A DNA stretch of 64,000 bases, taken from assembly GCA_963840245.1 (NCBI GenBank), contig CAWIYI010000014.1, positions 62,001 through 126,000 of the forward strand. Direction: 5' to 3'. The position numbers and the translations under genes were made by a program. Below, one piece after another: positions 17,544 through 26,240 of this stretch; positions within the stretch are counted from its first letter, which is position 1; each line of letters starts with the position of its first letter. The notes under the pieces are model-generated. The model ran no database searches and was not told the origin of the DNA. It saw only the letters and a list, made by a program, of their open reading frames with translations. The DNA comes from Bog-473 sp963840245. GTDB taxonomy: Bacteria; Actinomycetota; Acidimicrobiia; Acidimicrobiales; RAAP-2.

Positions 17544-18938
17544 TTAGGCCGTCGACGCCAGGCTCTTTGGCGGGACGGAGGGTGGTCCGGTGTACTTGTG
17601 GATCGGTCCCGACCCGGGATCCGTCACCTCGACCGGACTGACCGGGACGCCGCCGATCCAGCTGCCGGTGGGGGTCACCGCCGGCGGGGCCGAGCTCTCC
17701 AGCTTGACGATCTGCTCACCCTCGTATCCGTAGTGGACCGAGCTCGAGTAGGAGAAAGGCACGAAGCCGGGGGAAATGAAGCTCTTGCCGTGGGTGTTGA
17801 TGGCGTCGAGCAGGCTCTGCCGAGTCAGGTTCTTCCCGGCCTTCTGCAGCGCCTGGACGAACGTGTAGGCCAGCGCCACGCCGTACTGCGTGTTTCCGTC
17901 GAGGCCGTACTTGGCGTACAGCGACGGCGCGTATTTCTGGAGGAGCTTCTTCTCCGTCTGCACCCACGGGTTGGACGTTTCCGACTCGGGCGCGAAGTAG
18001 GCCGTCGTGATGACCCCGTTGAGCAGGCCTCCGGACGCCGCTGCCTGGGCCGCCGTCCCGCCGCCCTTCTGGGTGAACGACGCCAGGAGCGGGCCGACCG
18101 TCGGCGAGTCGGCGCCGACGCTGTCCACCACGTACTGCGGCGAGTAGCCGATGACCGCGGCAGGCAGCATCGCCAACGCGGTCGCGGCCGGGATGGTGGC
18201 CAGCACGACCACCTGGGCTCCCGCCGCCTTCAGCGCCGCCATCTGGTTGGACAGGGGTCCGGCCAGTGTCGCCGCGTCGTAGGTCTGGCGCGAGACGACG
18301 GCGGAAGAGGGGATCTCCATGTCGAGGCCCTTGACGACGTCCTGCCCGAACTCGTCGTCCTGTGACAGGTAGCCGATCTTCTTGCCGGCGAAGTTGGCCT
18401 TTATGTAGGCGCCCAGGATCTTGCCGTCCACGGTATAGGGCGGCTGGTACCCGTAGCTGTAGGGGAACTTCGAGTTGCTCCAGCAATTGCAGCCGGACTC
18501 AATGAAGAGCTGCGGCACCTTCTGCGAGTTCAAGAAGCCTTGCACCGCGGACTGCGTCGGTGTCCCGAGCGACCCGACGTCCGCAAAGACGTTGTCCTGC
18601 AGCACGAGCTTGCGCGTCAGGGTCGCCGTGTTGGACGGGTTGTAGCCGTCGTCGAGGTACGAGTAGTGGATCTTGCGGCCGTTGATCCCACCGTGCGCGT
18701 CGACCCAGCTGAACACGGCGTTCATCGCGGGCGCGATCTCGTCGTAGCCCGGCGCCGCCGGACCGGTCAGCGGGACCGTCGCACCGATGGTGATGGACGT
18801 CGAGGTCACACCCGGTGTGCTCTCTGCGCCTGCGGTCGTCGGCAGCAGCGTGACCCCCAGCATCAGGCCGAGGGAACCGGCAATGAGGGCTCTGGCCCAC
18901 AGGGCCCACCCCTTACGCTTCCACGGTCGTTTTGACAT
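17544..18938 (-). CDS. livK: Branched-chain amino-acid-type ABC substrate-binding protein
   Basis: 464 aa exported receptor of the liv operon. Signal peptide: basic MSKRPWKRKG, hydrophobic ARALIAGSLGLMLGVTLL, cleavage near AGA-ES. The mature protein starts STPGVTSTSITIGATVPLTG and has the family's DAHGGINGRKIHY, then the two-lobe Peripla_BP_6 fold. It shares the STPGVT-T-SI motif with the orphan receptor at 14125, so the two are paralogues. Its start overlaps the 3' end of livM by 26 nt. Ligand could be a branched-chain amino acid, amide, urea-like or aromatic compound; sequence alone does not settle it. Confidence 0.9.
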   Translation of the reverse strand: MSKRPWKRKGWALWARALIAGSLGLMLGVTLLPTTAGAESTPGVTSTSITIGATVPLTGPAAPGYDEIAPAMNAVFSWVDAHGGINGRKIHYSYLDDGYNPSNTATLTRKLVLQDNVFADVGSLGTPTQSAVQGFLNSQKVPQLFIESGCNCWSNSKFPYSYGYQPPYTVDGKILGAYIKANFAGKKIGYLSQDDEFGQDVVKGLDMEIPSSAVVSRQTYDAATLAGPLSNQMAALKAAGAQVVVLATIPAATALAMLPAAVIGYSPQYVVDSVGADSPTVGPLLASFTQKGGGTAAQAAASGGLLNGVITTAYFAPESETSNPWVQTEKKLLQKYAPSLYAKYGLDGNTQYGVALAYTFVQALQKAGKNLTRQSLLDAINTHGKSFISPGFVPFSYSSSVHYGYEGEQIVKLESSAPPAVTPTGSWIGGVPVSPVEVTDPGSGPIHKYTGPPSVPPKSLASTA

Positions 18939-20025
18939 CGTTCCTCCCTTTCATTTCTGTTGCATTGCTCTCGTCGTCTGTCGAGACCTCACTGGGTGCG
19001 TCTGGGGTCACCCCGCGCGGACGCGGTCGATGGCCCCACAGCCAGCGCAGCCCGCCTTGAATTCCGTTGGGCGCCGCCAACATCGCCACGATCAGCACCA
19101 CCCCGAAGAAGATCGTGGCGAGGTAGGCATTGGCCCCGCTACCCAGGTTGAAACTGCTGGAAACCGAGGTCGACCACTGCGGCAGATACACCAGCAGGAT
19201 CCCGCCCCACACCATGCCGATCAACGTCCCCGTGCCGCCGAGCACCATGGCCGCCAGCAACTGGATCGAGAGGGTGAGCGGGAACTGCCCAGTGTTGACC
19301 ACGCCGATCGAGAGCCCGAGCAACGCGCCCCCGAGGCCGGCGCACCCCGCGCTGATGGTGAACGCCATGACCTTGGTGCGCACGATGTGGATTCCCGCCA
19401 GCGAGGCCGCGATCTCGTCGTCGCGCACGGCCCGGAAGGCCCGGCCGTAGCGGCTCCACAACAGGTTGGCCAACAGGACCATCACGATCAGCGCCACGAG
19501 GATCTGAATCTGGGCCAGCCATTCCTCTGCGGTCAGCGAGCCCGGTGCCGTGGGGACGGTCGTGGTCAATCCCTGGTCACCCCCGAACGTGTTCGGCCAC
19601 TTGTCGGCAATGGACGGGACGGCCAGCGCGAAGAGCAGCGTCATGCCCGCCAGGTACGGGCCCTTGAGCCGGGTGGCCGGCAGGCCGATCACCAGACCGG
19701 CGGCCGCCGCCACGCCTGTCGCGGCGGCCAGCTCGAGGATGAAGTTCGCCTGGGTGTGGTTCATCAGCAGGGCCATGGTGTAGGCGCCGACCGCCATGAA
19801 CGCGCCGTGGCCGAGGGAGATCTGTCCGTTGCTGCCCGTCAGCAGGCTCAGGCCAACCAGCGCGACCACGTACGAGGCGATCTCGCCGACCTGAAAGTCG
19901 TTGTACGAGTTCAGCCGCAACGTGACCACGTAGAGCACGACACCGGCGACGAGCGCGACGGGGAGGTGGCGGAGCAGCGGCTGACGGGGCAGGTGCAGCG
20001 CGCGGACCCTCGCAGCGGGCGTCAC
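18913..20025 (-). CDS. livM: Branched-chain ABC transporter permease LivM
   Basis: 370 aa inner-membrane permease. Around 8-10 hydrophobic segments, with the signatures LTGSNGQISLGHGAFMAVGAY near residue 65 and RYGRAFRAVRDDEIAASLAGI (EAA-like cytoplasmic loop contacting the ATPases), both characteristic of LivM; quoted in parts the loop core is RDDEIAAS. A charged ~40-residue C-terminal tail is present. Start is GTG at 20025, just below the livH stop; its end overlaps livK. Intact. Confidence 0.93.
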   Translation of the reverse strand: MTPAARVRALHLPRQPLLRHLPVALVAGVVLYVVTLRLNSYNDFQVGEIASYVVALVGLSLLTGSNGQISLGHGAFMAVGAYTMALLMNHTQANFILELAAATGVAAAAGLVIGLPATRLKGPYLAGMTLLFALAVPSIADKWPNTFGGDQGLTTTVPTAPGSLTAEEWLAQIQILVALIVMVLLANLLWSRYGRAFRAVRDDEIAASLAGIHIVRTKVMAFTISAGCAGLGGALLGLSIGVVNTGQFPLTLSIQLLAAMVLGGTGTLIGMVWGGILLVYLPQWSTSVSSSFNLGSGANAYLATIFFGVVLIVAMLAAPNGIQGGLRWLWGHRPRPRGVTPDAPSEVSTDDESNATEMKGRNDVKTTVEA

Positions 20026-20026
20026 G

Positions 20027-20905
20027 TCAGACCCTCCTCGCCGCGGGTCGGGAGAAGATGCCTTCGGGCCGAGCCATCAGGGCGACCATGAGAAGAGCGA
20101 GCGCGCCGAGCGGTTCGAGGCCGGAACCGAGGTACCCCCCGACGTAGGAGATGCACAGCCCCGAGATCAACCCGCCGACCAGCGCACCCACCGGGCTCTC
20201 GAGGCCGCCGATGACAGCACCCGTGAAGCCGTAGACGAGGACCAGGTCCATGTAGTACGGCCCGAACGCGCTCGTCGGCGCCACCAGCAGGCCGGCCAGG
20301 GAGCCGGCGATGCCGGCCAGGCCCCACCCGAGGGTCAACAGGATGCCCACGCGCACGCCGAGGAGCCGCGCGATCTCCCGGTGGAAGGCCGACGCCCGCA
20401 TGCGCAGCCCCAGAGCCGTGTAGCGGAAGAGCACCAGGGTGCCGGACATCAGCACGAGGACGGCGATGAGGATGAAGACGTCGAAGTGGGAGAAGGCGAT
20501 GGTGGTGCTGCCCACCCGGAGGCCGCGCTGCGAGAAGGCGGCCGGGAACCCGCGGCTGGCGTTGCCGTAGATCGCCCCCGCCAGCCCCTCGAAGACGACC
20601 AGCAGACCGATGGTCACGATGACGGGGTTCAGCTCGGACTTGCCGTGCAGCGGGCGGATCAGCACGCGCTCGGTCACCGCGCCGATGGCGAACCCGATGA
20701 GGAGCACGAGCACGAAGGCCCACCAGTAGCCGACTCCTCGCGACAGCAGGCTGAACGCGATGAACGTGGTGAGCATGCCCGCTGCCCCCTGGGCGAAGTT
20801 GATGATCCGCGTCGCCCGGTAGATCAGGACCAGGGCGAGCGCGAGGGTGGCGTAGACCATGCCGTTGGCAATGCCGTCGAGGGTGTAGTCGAGGAACAGG
20901 CTCAC
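20027..20905 (-). CDS. livH: Branched-chain ABC transporter permease LivH
   Basis: 292 aa permease with about eight membrane segments. Family signatures: YATLALALVLIYRATRIINF near the N-terminus with the FAQGA motif, and the cytoplasmic loop ALGLRMRASAFHREIARLLGV. It partners LivM to form the transmembrane pore. It follows livF by 4 bp and precedes livM by 1 bp, all on the minus strand. Intact frame. Confidence 0.94.
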   Translation of the reverse strand: MSLFLDYTLDGIANGMVYATLALALVLIYRATRIINFAQGAAGMLTTFIAFSLLSRGVGYWWAFVLVLLIGFAIGAVTERVLIRPLHGKSELNPVIVTIGLLVVFEGLAGAIYGNASRGFPAAFSQRGLRVGSTTIAFSHFDVFILIAVLVLMSGTLVLFRYTALGLRMRASAFHREIARLLGVRVGILLTLGWGLAGIAGSLAGLLVAPTSAFGPYYMDLVLVYGFTGAVIGGLESPVGALVGGLISGLCISYVGGYLGSGLEPLGALALLMVALMARPEGIFSRPAARRV

Positions 20906-20909
20906 GGAA

Positions 20910-21617
20910 CTAGAACCCGAGGTAGTGGTGACGCAATGCGTCGTCGGCGGCCACCGTGGCGGCGTCGTCGGAGACGACCACCTGGCCGAGGTTGAGGATG
21001 ACGGCGTGGTGCGACACCGAGAGGGCGCTGCGGGCGTTCTGCTCCACGAGCACCACGGTGATGTCCTTGCTCTCGGTCTGCTCCCGCAGCAGCGCCATCA
21101 ACTGGGCGGTCACCAGCGGGGCGAGCCCGAGGCTCGGCTCGTCGAGCAGGAGCAGGCGGGGCTTGGAGATGAGGGCCCGGCCCAGAACGAGCATCTGGCG
21201 CTCGCCCCCGGAGAGCGAGGAGGCACTCCTGCGCCGGAACGGCTGCAGGCGAGGGAAGAGCTCGAGGATCTCGGCGATGGCGCCCTGACGCTCGTTCCTG
21301 GGCAGGCACCAGAGGGTGGCCAGGCGGAGGTTCTCCTCGACCGTGAGCTCCTCGATGACGCCGCGCCCCTCGGGCACGTGGGCCACGCCCAGCCGCGCGA
21401 TCGACTCCACGTGGCGGCCCAACAGCGCGTTGCCGTCGAAGCGCACCGAACCGTCGAACGGCTTCACGAGTCCGGAGATGGTGCGCAGGAGGGTGGTCTT
21501 GCCGGCGCCGTTGGCGCCCAGGACGGCAGTGACCGCACCGGGTTCCGCCTGGAAGGACACCGCGCGCAATGCCTGCACCGCCCCGAAGGACACGCTGAGG
21601 TCCCGGACTTCAAGCAT
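20910..21617 (-). CDS. livF: Branched-chain ABC transporter ATPase LivF
   Basis: 235 aa ATPase. Walker A GANGAGKTT, Q-loop region, ABC signature LSGGERQML, Walker B LLLLDEPSLGLAP, switch His replaced in context by VEQNARSAL as usual in LivF. ATG at 21617 was chosen because it overlaps the livG stop by 8 nt (ATGCTTGA) and starts the conserved MLEVRDLSV strand; an ATG at 21653 would add 12 residues inside livG. It energises LivHM transport together with LivG. Confidence 0.94.
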   Translation of the reverse strand: MLEVRDLSVSFGAVQALRAVSFQAEPGAVTAVLGANGAGKTTLLRTISGLVKPFDGSVRFDGNALLGRHVESIARLGVAHVPEGRGVIEELTVEENLRLATLWCLPRNERQGAIAEILELFPRLQPFRRRSASSLSGGERQMLVLGRALISKPRLLLLDEPSLGLAPLVTAQLMALLREQTESKDITVVLVEQNARSALSVSHHAVILNLGQVVVSDDAATVAADDALRHHYLGF

Positions 21618-22527
21618 CGTCGGTGGCTCGCGCTCCGGTCGGCGCGTCCTCATGGACGGGGTCTCCGAGGTAGGCGGTCGCCACGTCGGGGTTGGCCCGG
21701 ATCACCGCCGGTGTGCCCTCCGCGATGACCTGGCCGAAGTTGAGGACGACGAGACGGTCGCACACCGACATCACCAGGTCCATGTGATGCTCCACCAGGA
21801 GCACGGACATGCGATCGGTGAGCAGGCGGACCCTCGATCCCAGTTCGTCCATCTCGCTCTCGGAGAGCCCGCTCGCCGGCTCGTCGAGCAGCAGGAGCCG
21901 CGGCTCGGCCATGAGGGCGCGGGCCAGCGCGGTCCGCTTCTGAAACGCGTAGGGGAGCGCGGCGGGCATCCGGCGGGCGTAGTCCGCGGCACCCAGCTCC
22001 TCGAGCACGGACATGGCCCGCGCCGCCACGCGGCGCTCCTCGCGGCTGGAGCGCCAGATGCCGAGGAAGGCTGATCCGAGGTCGCTGCGCAGGGTCGGTT
22101 CGGCGCCGAGCATCACGTTCTCGTGCACAGTCAGTCCGGGACAGAGGCCGATCCCCTGCAGGGTGCGCGCGATTCCGAGCTTGGCCAGGTCGTGCGGATG
22201 ATGCCGGCGCAGGACGGTGCCGCGGTAGGTGATCGTCCCCGAACTCGGATGCACGAACCCGCTGATCACGTTGAAGAGGGTTGTCTTGCCGGCTCCGTTC
22301 GGTCCGATCACCCCGACCACTTCGCCGCGGCCGACCGACATCGACACCTCGTCGAGGGCCAGCAGGCCGCCGAACCCGACGGTGACCCGGTCGACCACAA
22401 GGAGCGGCGGTTCGTCCCCGGGAGCGTGCTCCTGCTCGGAGCGGGTTGGCTGGGAGTCGGTGACGGCGGTCACCCGGATGCCTACCCGGCGCGGGGGCTG
22501 GTGCGTGCCAGTGTCTGGCGCGTCCAA
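21610..22527 (-). CDS. livG: Branched-chain ABC transporter ATPase LivG
   Basis: 305 aa ATPase, first gene of the liv operon. Walker A GPNGAGKTT, LivG-typical insert after the Q-loop (ARTLQGIGLCPGLTVHENVM), Walker B LLLLDEPASGLSE, H-loop LLVEHHMDLVM. The signature helix is unusual: PYAFQKRTALARALM instead of the usual YGxQRxLEIARAL, but the core is recognisable. The ~40 N-terminal residues before LLVVDRVTVGF are non-conserved; a GTG 18 codons in is an alternative start. Confidence 0.9.
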   Translation of the reverse strand: MDAPDTGTHQPPRRVGIRVTAVTDSQPTRSEQEHAPGDEPPLLVVDRVTVGFGGLLALDEVSMSVGRGEVVGVIGPNGAGKTTLFNVISGFVHPSSGTITYRGTVLRRHHPHDLAKLGIARTLQGIGLCPGLTVHENVMLGAEPTLRSDLGSAFLGIWRSSREERRVAARAMSVLEELGAADYARRMPAALPYAFQKRTALARALMAEPRLLLLDEPASGLSESEMDELGSRVRLLTDRMSVLLVEHHMDLVMSVCDRLVVLNFGQVIAEGTPAVIRANPDVATAYLGDPVHEDAPTGARATDDA

Positions 22528-22627
22528 CGAACACTCATGCCAACCAGCCCCCCGGCATCGCCCTGGACGTTACAGCGTGCGACACAGGAGTGCCGGGAAA
22601 ATGCAAAACAATGACCGCGCGGCGCGC

Positions 22628-25081
22628 TCAGACGTAGTCGCTGCGGCGCAACCAGACCAGCGTTGCCCAGCCCCAGATCGGCGGGAGGTAGGCGGTACAC
22701 AAACGTTCGATGAACACGGCCGCGACCGCCTGGTCCTGGGGGATTCCCGCGGCGGTCAGGCCGGCGATGAGGCCCACCTCAATGATCCCGGCACCGCCCG
22801 GGATCGGCACCGCCCCACCGATCGCGGCGGCCAGCGTCAACACGACGATGAGGGTGGCGAAGCTCGCGTGCTCGCCCACGGAGTGGAGCGACGCCCCGAG
22901 GCACATGGCGATGAGGACCTGACTGCCCAGCGACCCGCCCAGGACGTAGGCGATCTTCCGGGGCTCGACGGCGATGGCTTTGATGTCCTTCCACATGGTC
23001 ACCAGGTGCGGACGGGCACTCTCGGTGGCCAGCCGCCGGACCCGGGGGACCAGCGTCACCACGGCCAGGGCAACGGCGATGACGAGGACGCAGATGAGGA
23101 CGATCCAGACGAGGTCCGCATGCCCCCCGCCCTGGCTCGACGTCGGCTTGTGGAAGTCGCCGGCGGCGAACGGCAGGCACACCAGGAAGAGCGCGCCCTT
23201 GACCACCCAGCTGGCGGTGCTGTCGATGGCCCCCGCGCTGATGGCTGCCGGCGCGTCGAGGCCCTGGCGCTGGAAGAAGCGCACGCGGACACCGAAGACG
23301 GCGGCGCTGCCGCCGACGAACGACGTGAAGAGGTTGGACGTCTGCAGGGCGACGCAGCGCCCGAAAGGGTAGTGGGCCGACGACGGCGCCCGTGAGGGCC
23401 AACGCGCCGGTGACCACGGGGAGCTGCCCCAGGACGAAGGCCGCCGCCACCCATTCCAGGCTGGCCCCGCGATGACGCTCAGGGACCCTGACCGTCGGTC
23501 AACACGCCGATGATCAGCCAGAGCCCGACCAGGCTCCCGATGACCATCAACAGGTTGGGCCAACTGATCCGCTTGGCCTCCACGAGCTTCGGCACTTCGA
23601 CCCCGGCGGCGGTGGCCAGTGTTTCGCGGAGGGACTTGAGGAACCCCTTCTGCGACCGGGCCATCCGCTCGGTCTCGGGGTCCAGCGTCGAACGCTGGAG
23701 GCGGGTCAGGACGGCCTGGATCGTCTCGGAGTCGAGGACCCGGCACGTGACAGCGGACGCACGGTCGATGCCCACGACGACCGCGACCGCCGCCACGGCG
23801 CGCCGCCAGGTCGCGTTCGGTCCGCACCTCGGGTGCCGAGGAGGAGGCGCGCCTGAAGTCGCGCAGGAGCGGTCCCCGCGGTGTGGTCAGGACGGTCTCG
23901 GGGCTCAACGCGCCGTGCGAGATGCCGGCCCTGCGAAGCACGAGCACGGAACGCAGGAACGCGTCGATGTCGTCGTCGCTGACCTCGTCTCCGTGGAGCG
24001 CGGAGAGCCGGCGTGCCTCGGGGAGTCGCGTGACGAGGACCGCGTCGTGGGCCGGCCCGCACCGCCCGGCCGCCACGACGTCGGGGACCAGCGTGCCGGC
24101 GTGGGCAGCCAGGAGCGTCAGGTACGCCTCGTGCTCCACCTGCTGGAGCCGGTTGATCACGAGGGTGGGTCCGGAGTCGCGGTAGATGCAGAAGCGCCAG
24201 ACCTTGCGCAGCCACTGCGCGTCGGCGGCGCCGCGCCCATAGACGGCGAGCTCGACCGGCTGCTCCTGGGTGTCGAAGCCGGCGAATGCGGCGACGCCCC
24301 ATTCCTGACGGGGCATGGAGGCGAGCCCGTGCACCTCCACCCGAAGGTCGCGCACGGCGTCGCTCACCTCCGACGCCGACGGGAGCCCGTTGGGCGCGCC
24401 CATCGCGGGGTGGCAGGCGGCGGCCGTACCCCAGCCGACGATCACCGCGGCAATGACACCGAGCGGCAGCCCGTAGGCGCCGATCACCGCGCACAGCGCG
24501 GAGAGCGACACCGCACCGATCACGATGCGGTGCACGGGCCGACTCAGGTAGGTCAGCCCGGCCAGCGCCACCGCGGTGGCGATGGCCAGTTGGAGGACGG
24601 GGAAGCGCGGGTTGAATCCGGAGAAGTCCGGGACGGGCGGCCGCCCCGCGGCCGGGCCGAGGAGCGCATCGAGGAGGAGGCAGACGGCCGCGGCGCCCAG
24701 GCCGGCCACAGCCATCTGCCGCACCGCCGCCAGGCGAGGCACGAGCAGCCCTATGAGCACCAGCGTGACGATCACGCCGATCGACCCGACGAACCAGAGC
24801 GCGGTGATCAGCCAGTGGATCCCCGTCGGCGCAGGAGCGATGAGCTCGGTGAGGTGGATCTCCAACGAGGTGTTGGCCTGCGCCAAAGGCACGCAGATCA
24901 CCACCAGCACGGTGGCGAGGCCGACGCGGACGGCGTCCGAGGCCCGCCGCCGCATGGTGCCGTCACCGCGCGGTCCGAGCAGGAGGGAGCGCACACGCTG
25001 GTCCCACCGGGTGTGGCCCACGTCGCCGGAATCGGACATGACCCCGCTCTCGGCGCGGGTGGTGGCGCGCATGACCTTCAT
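22628..25081 (-). CDS. UPF0104/LPG-synthase-TM membrane protein with kinase-like middle domain, several frameshifts
   Basis: Large integral membrane protein, about 815 aa if the frame is restored. Order: several N-terminal membrane segments (about residues 45-240), a cytoplasmic phosphotransferase-like region with WRFCIYRDSGPTLVINRLQQVEHEAYLTLLAAHAG and HGALSPE resembling a kinase HxDxxPxN loop, then an UPF0104 (AglD/MprF-like flippase) block ending with VPIPGGAGIIEVGLIAG. The frame shifts near 23800, 23473, 23461 and 23366; the correct middle reads MAAVAVVVGIDRASAV and SLEWVAAAFVLGQLPVV. Related fusions occur in mycobacteria. The HGALSPET site lacks the catalytic Asp of true kinases. Role probably in lipid translocation or envelope; unproven. 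Start could also be ATG 25039. Confidence 0.75.
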   Translation of the reverse strand: MKVMRATTRAESGVMSDSGDVGHTRWDQRVRSLLLGPRGDGTMRRRASDAVRVGLATVLVVICVPLAQANTSLEIHLTELIAPAPTGIHWLITALWFVGSIGVIVTLVLIGLLVPRLAAVRQMAVAGLGAAAVCLLLDALLGPAAGRPPVPDFSGFNPRFPVLQLAIATAVALAGLTYLSRPVHRIVIGAVSLSALCAVIGAYGLPLGVIAAVIVGWGTAAACHPAMGAPNGLPSASEVSDAVRDLRVEVHGLASMPRQEWGVAAFAGFDTQEQPVELAVYGRGAADAQWLRKVWRFCIYRDSGPTLVINRLQQVEHEAYLTLLAAHAGTLVPDVVAAGRCGPAHDAVLVTRLPEARRLSALHGDEVSDDDIDAFLRSVLVLRRAGISHGALSPETVLTTPRGPLLRDFRRASSSAPEVRTERDLAARRGGGRGRRGHRPCVRCHVPGPRLRDDPGRPDPPPAFDAGPRDRADGPVAEGVPQVPPRNTGHRRRGRSAEARGGQADQLAQPVDGHREPGRALADHRRVDRRSGSLSVIAGPAWNGWRRPSSWGSSPWSPARWPSRAPSSAHYPFGRCVALQTSNLFTSFVGGSAAVFGVRVRFFQRQGLDAPAAISAGAIDSTASWVVKGALFLVCLPFAAGDFHKPTSSQGGGHADLVWIVLICVLVIAVALAVVTLVPRVRRLATESARPHLVTMWKDIKAIAVEPRKIAYVLGGSLGSQVLIAMCLGASLHSVGEHASFATLIVVLTLAAAIGGAVPIPGGAGIIEVGLIAGLTAAGIPQDQAVAAVFIERLCTAYLPPIWGWATLVWLRRSDYV

Positions 25082-25196
25082 GCCGGAACGCCGTTCCGCC
25101 GGCTGCGGGCCTCCCGCCAGGCGAGGTGATGCATCGCCGTAATCTTGTCCGGTCCCGAGCCCCCTGCCAGGAACGGAGCTAAATCTCTAAATACGA

Positions 25197-25225
25197 TTGA
25201 CTTAGTCGGCTTTATGCCGTACCTT
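25197..25225 (+). promoter_or_regulatory. Promoter for a leaderless cysteine dioxygenase transcript
   Basis: TTGACT (25197-25202), 17-bp spacer, TACCTT (25220-25225). The ATG of the next gene begins 7 bp after the -10 box, so the transcript would start at or next to the A of the start codon. It lies in an AT-rich island (aaatctctaaatacgattgac) in otherwise GC-rich DNA. Confidence 0.6.
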
Positions 25226-25231
25226 CGCCCA

Positions 25232-25804
25232 ATGCGTTCCCCGGCCCGATGGCACCCGACCCCTCAAGCCGGGGCGGGCAGCTCGTCGTGGCGCCCGGCC
25301 GGAGTGGATCCCCGCGAGGTGGCGGGCCGCCTGGTTCCGGCCGTCCACTGGCCGGGGGCGCTCGACATGGAGGAACGCACCTGGCGGCTCGTGGCCCGGA
25401 CGCCCGACTTCGACGCGTGGCTGATCGCCTGGCCGAGCGGTGGCAGGGTGGACTTGCATGACCACGGCAATTCGAGGGGGGCCGTGAGCGTGATCAGTGG
25501 GGCGCTCGTCGAGGCGGTGCCACGTCGGGACGACAGCGGACGACTCTCACTGGTCCACCACGAGCTGCCGGCGGGAACCACCGTCGGCTTCGGAGCCGGG
25601 CACGTCCACGACGTGACCAACGAATCGGACGGGCATGCGCTGAGCCTGCACGTCTACAGTCCGGCGCTCACCTCCATGACGTTCTACGACATGCGCGGGG
25701 ACCAGCTGGCGGTGCGCGCCGTGGAGTGGGCGGCCGACGGCAGCGGCGAGGCGGAGCACCCCCCGGCGGCGCGGGCGGGCGTGGCGCAATCGGCCGCGTG
25801 GTGA
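25232..25804 (+). CDS. Cysteine dioxygenase-like cupin
   Basis: Mononuclear iron thiol dioxygenase, 190 aa, cupin fold. Iron ligands are visible as H76 and H78 in DLHDHGNSRGAV and H124/H126 in GAGHVHDV. The bacterial-type Gly replaces the cross-linking Cys. It would oxidise cysteine (or a related thiol such as mercaptopropionate) to the sulfinate. ATG 25232 was chosen because a good promoter ends 7 bp upstream, implying leaderless translation; the frame is open to 25145. It overlaps the rhodanese gene by 4 nt (GTGA), linking thiol oxidation to sulfur transfer. Confidence 0.85.
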   Translation: MRSPARWHPTPQAGAGSSSWRPAGVDPREVAGRLVPAVHWPGALDMEERTWRLVARTPDFDAWLIAWPSGGRVDLHDHGNSRGAVSVISGALVEAVPRRDDSGRLSLVHHELPAGTTVGFGAGHVHDVTNESDGHALSLHVYSPALTSMTFYDMRGDQLAVRAVEWAADGSGEAEHPPAARAGVAQSAAW

Positions 25805-26193
25805 CCGCCCGCAGCGCCGACGACCTGCTTGCGGAGGCGCGGGCCCGGATTCGGCGGTTCGAGCCGGAAGAGCTCGAGCAGCTCCTCGCCGGCGGCGCCC
25901 TGGTGGTCGACATCCGGCCGGCGGCCCAGCGCGCCGCCGAGGGGGAGCTCGGCTTCGGGCTCGTCGTGGAGCGAAACGTGCTCGAGTGGCGCTTCGACCT
26001 GAGCGGGGGCGACGCCCTGGCGGAGGTCAGCGGCTACGACCAGCCGGTCGTCGTCGTCTGCTCCGAGGGCTACGCCTCCAGCCTGGCCGCGGCGTCCCTG
26101 CGCGACCTGGGCTTCGCCGGCGTCGGGGACCTGGCCGGTGGGTTCCGGGCCTGGCGCCGGTGGCGGGACGGAGAGCCAGGCCCGACGACGTAG
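25801..26193 (+). CDS. Rhodanese-like sulfurtransferase
   Basis: 130 aa single rhodanese domain. LVVDIRPAAQRAAEGE is the first rhodanese signature and VVVVCSEGYASSLAAASL the active loop with the catalytic Cys, followed by GVGDLAGGFRAWRRW. The short active loop is typical of single-domain rhodaneses that move sulfur between thiosulfate/persulfide and acceptors. The GTG start is coupled to the cysteine dioxygenase stop; the pair probably handles cysteine or thiol-derived sulfur. Confidence 0.92.
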   Translation: MTARSADDLLAEARARIRRFEPEELEQLLAGGALVVDIRPAAQRAAEGELGFGLVVERNVLEWRFDLSGGDALAEVSGYDQPVVVVCSEGYASSLAAASLRDLGFAGVGDLAGGFRAWRRWRDGEPGPTT

Positions 26194-26240
26194 TGCAGCG
26201 GTGCGCCACGGCCCCCTGGCGCACGAGCCGACACAGCCGT

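Noticed and set aside
17236..17547. 103-aa ORF beginning VPTNWVLALTNN
   Set aside because: No ribosome site, low-complexity second half, and overlap with the 3' end of livK; perhaps a decayed fragment.
22482..22700. Small ORF between livG and the UPF0104 gene
   Set aside because: Overlaps both genes' ends, no ribosome site, no recognisable sequence.
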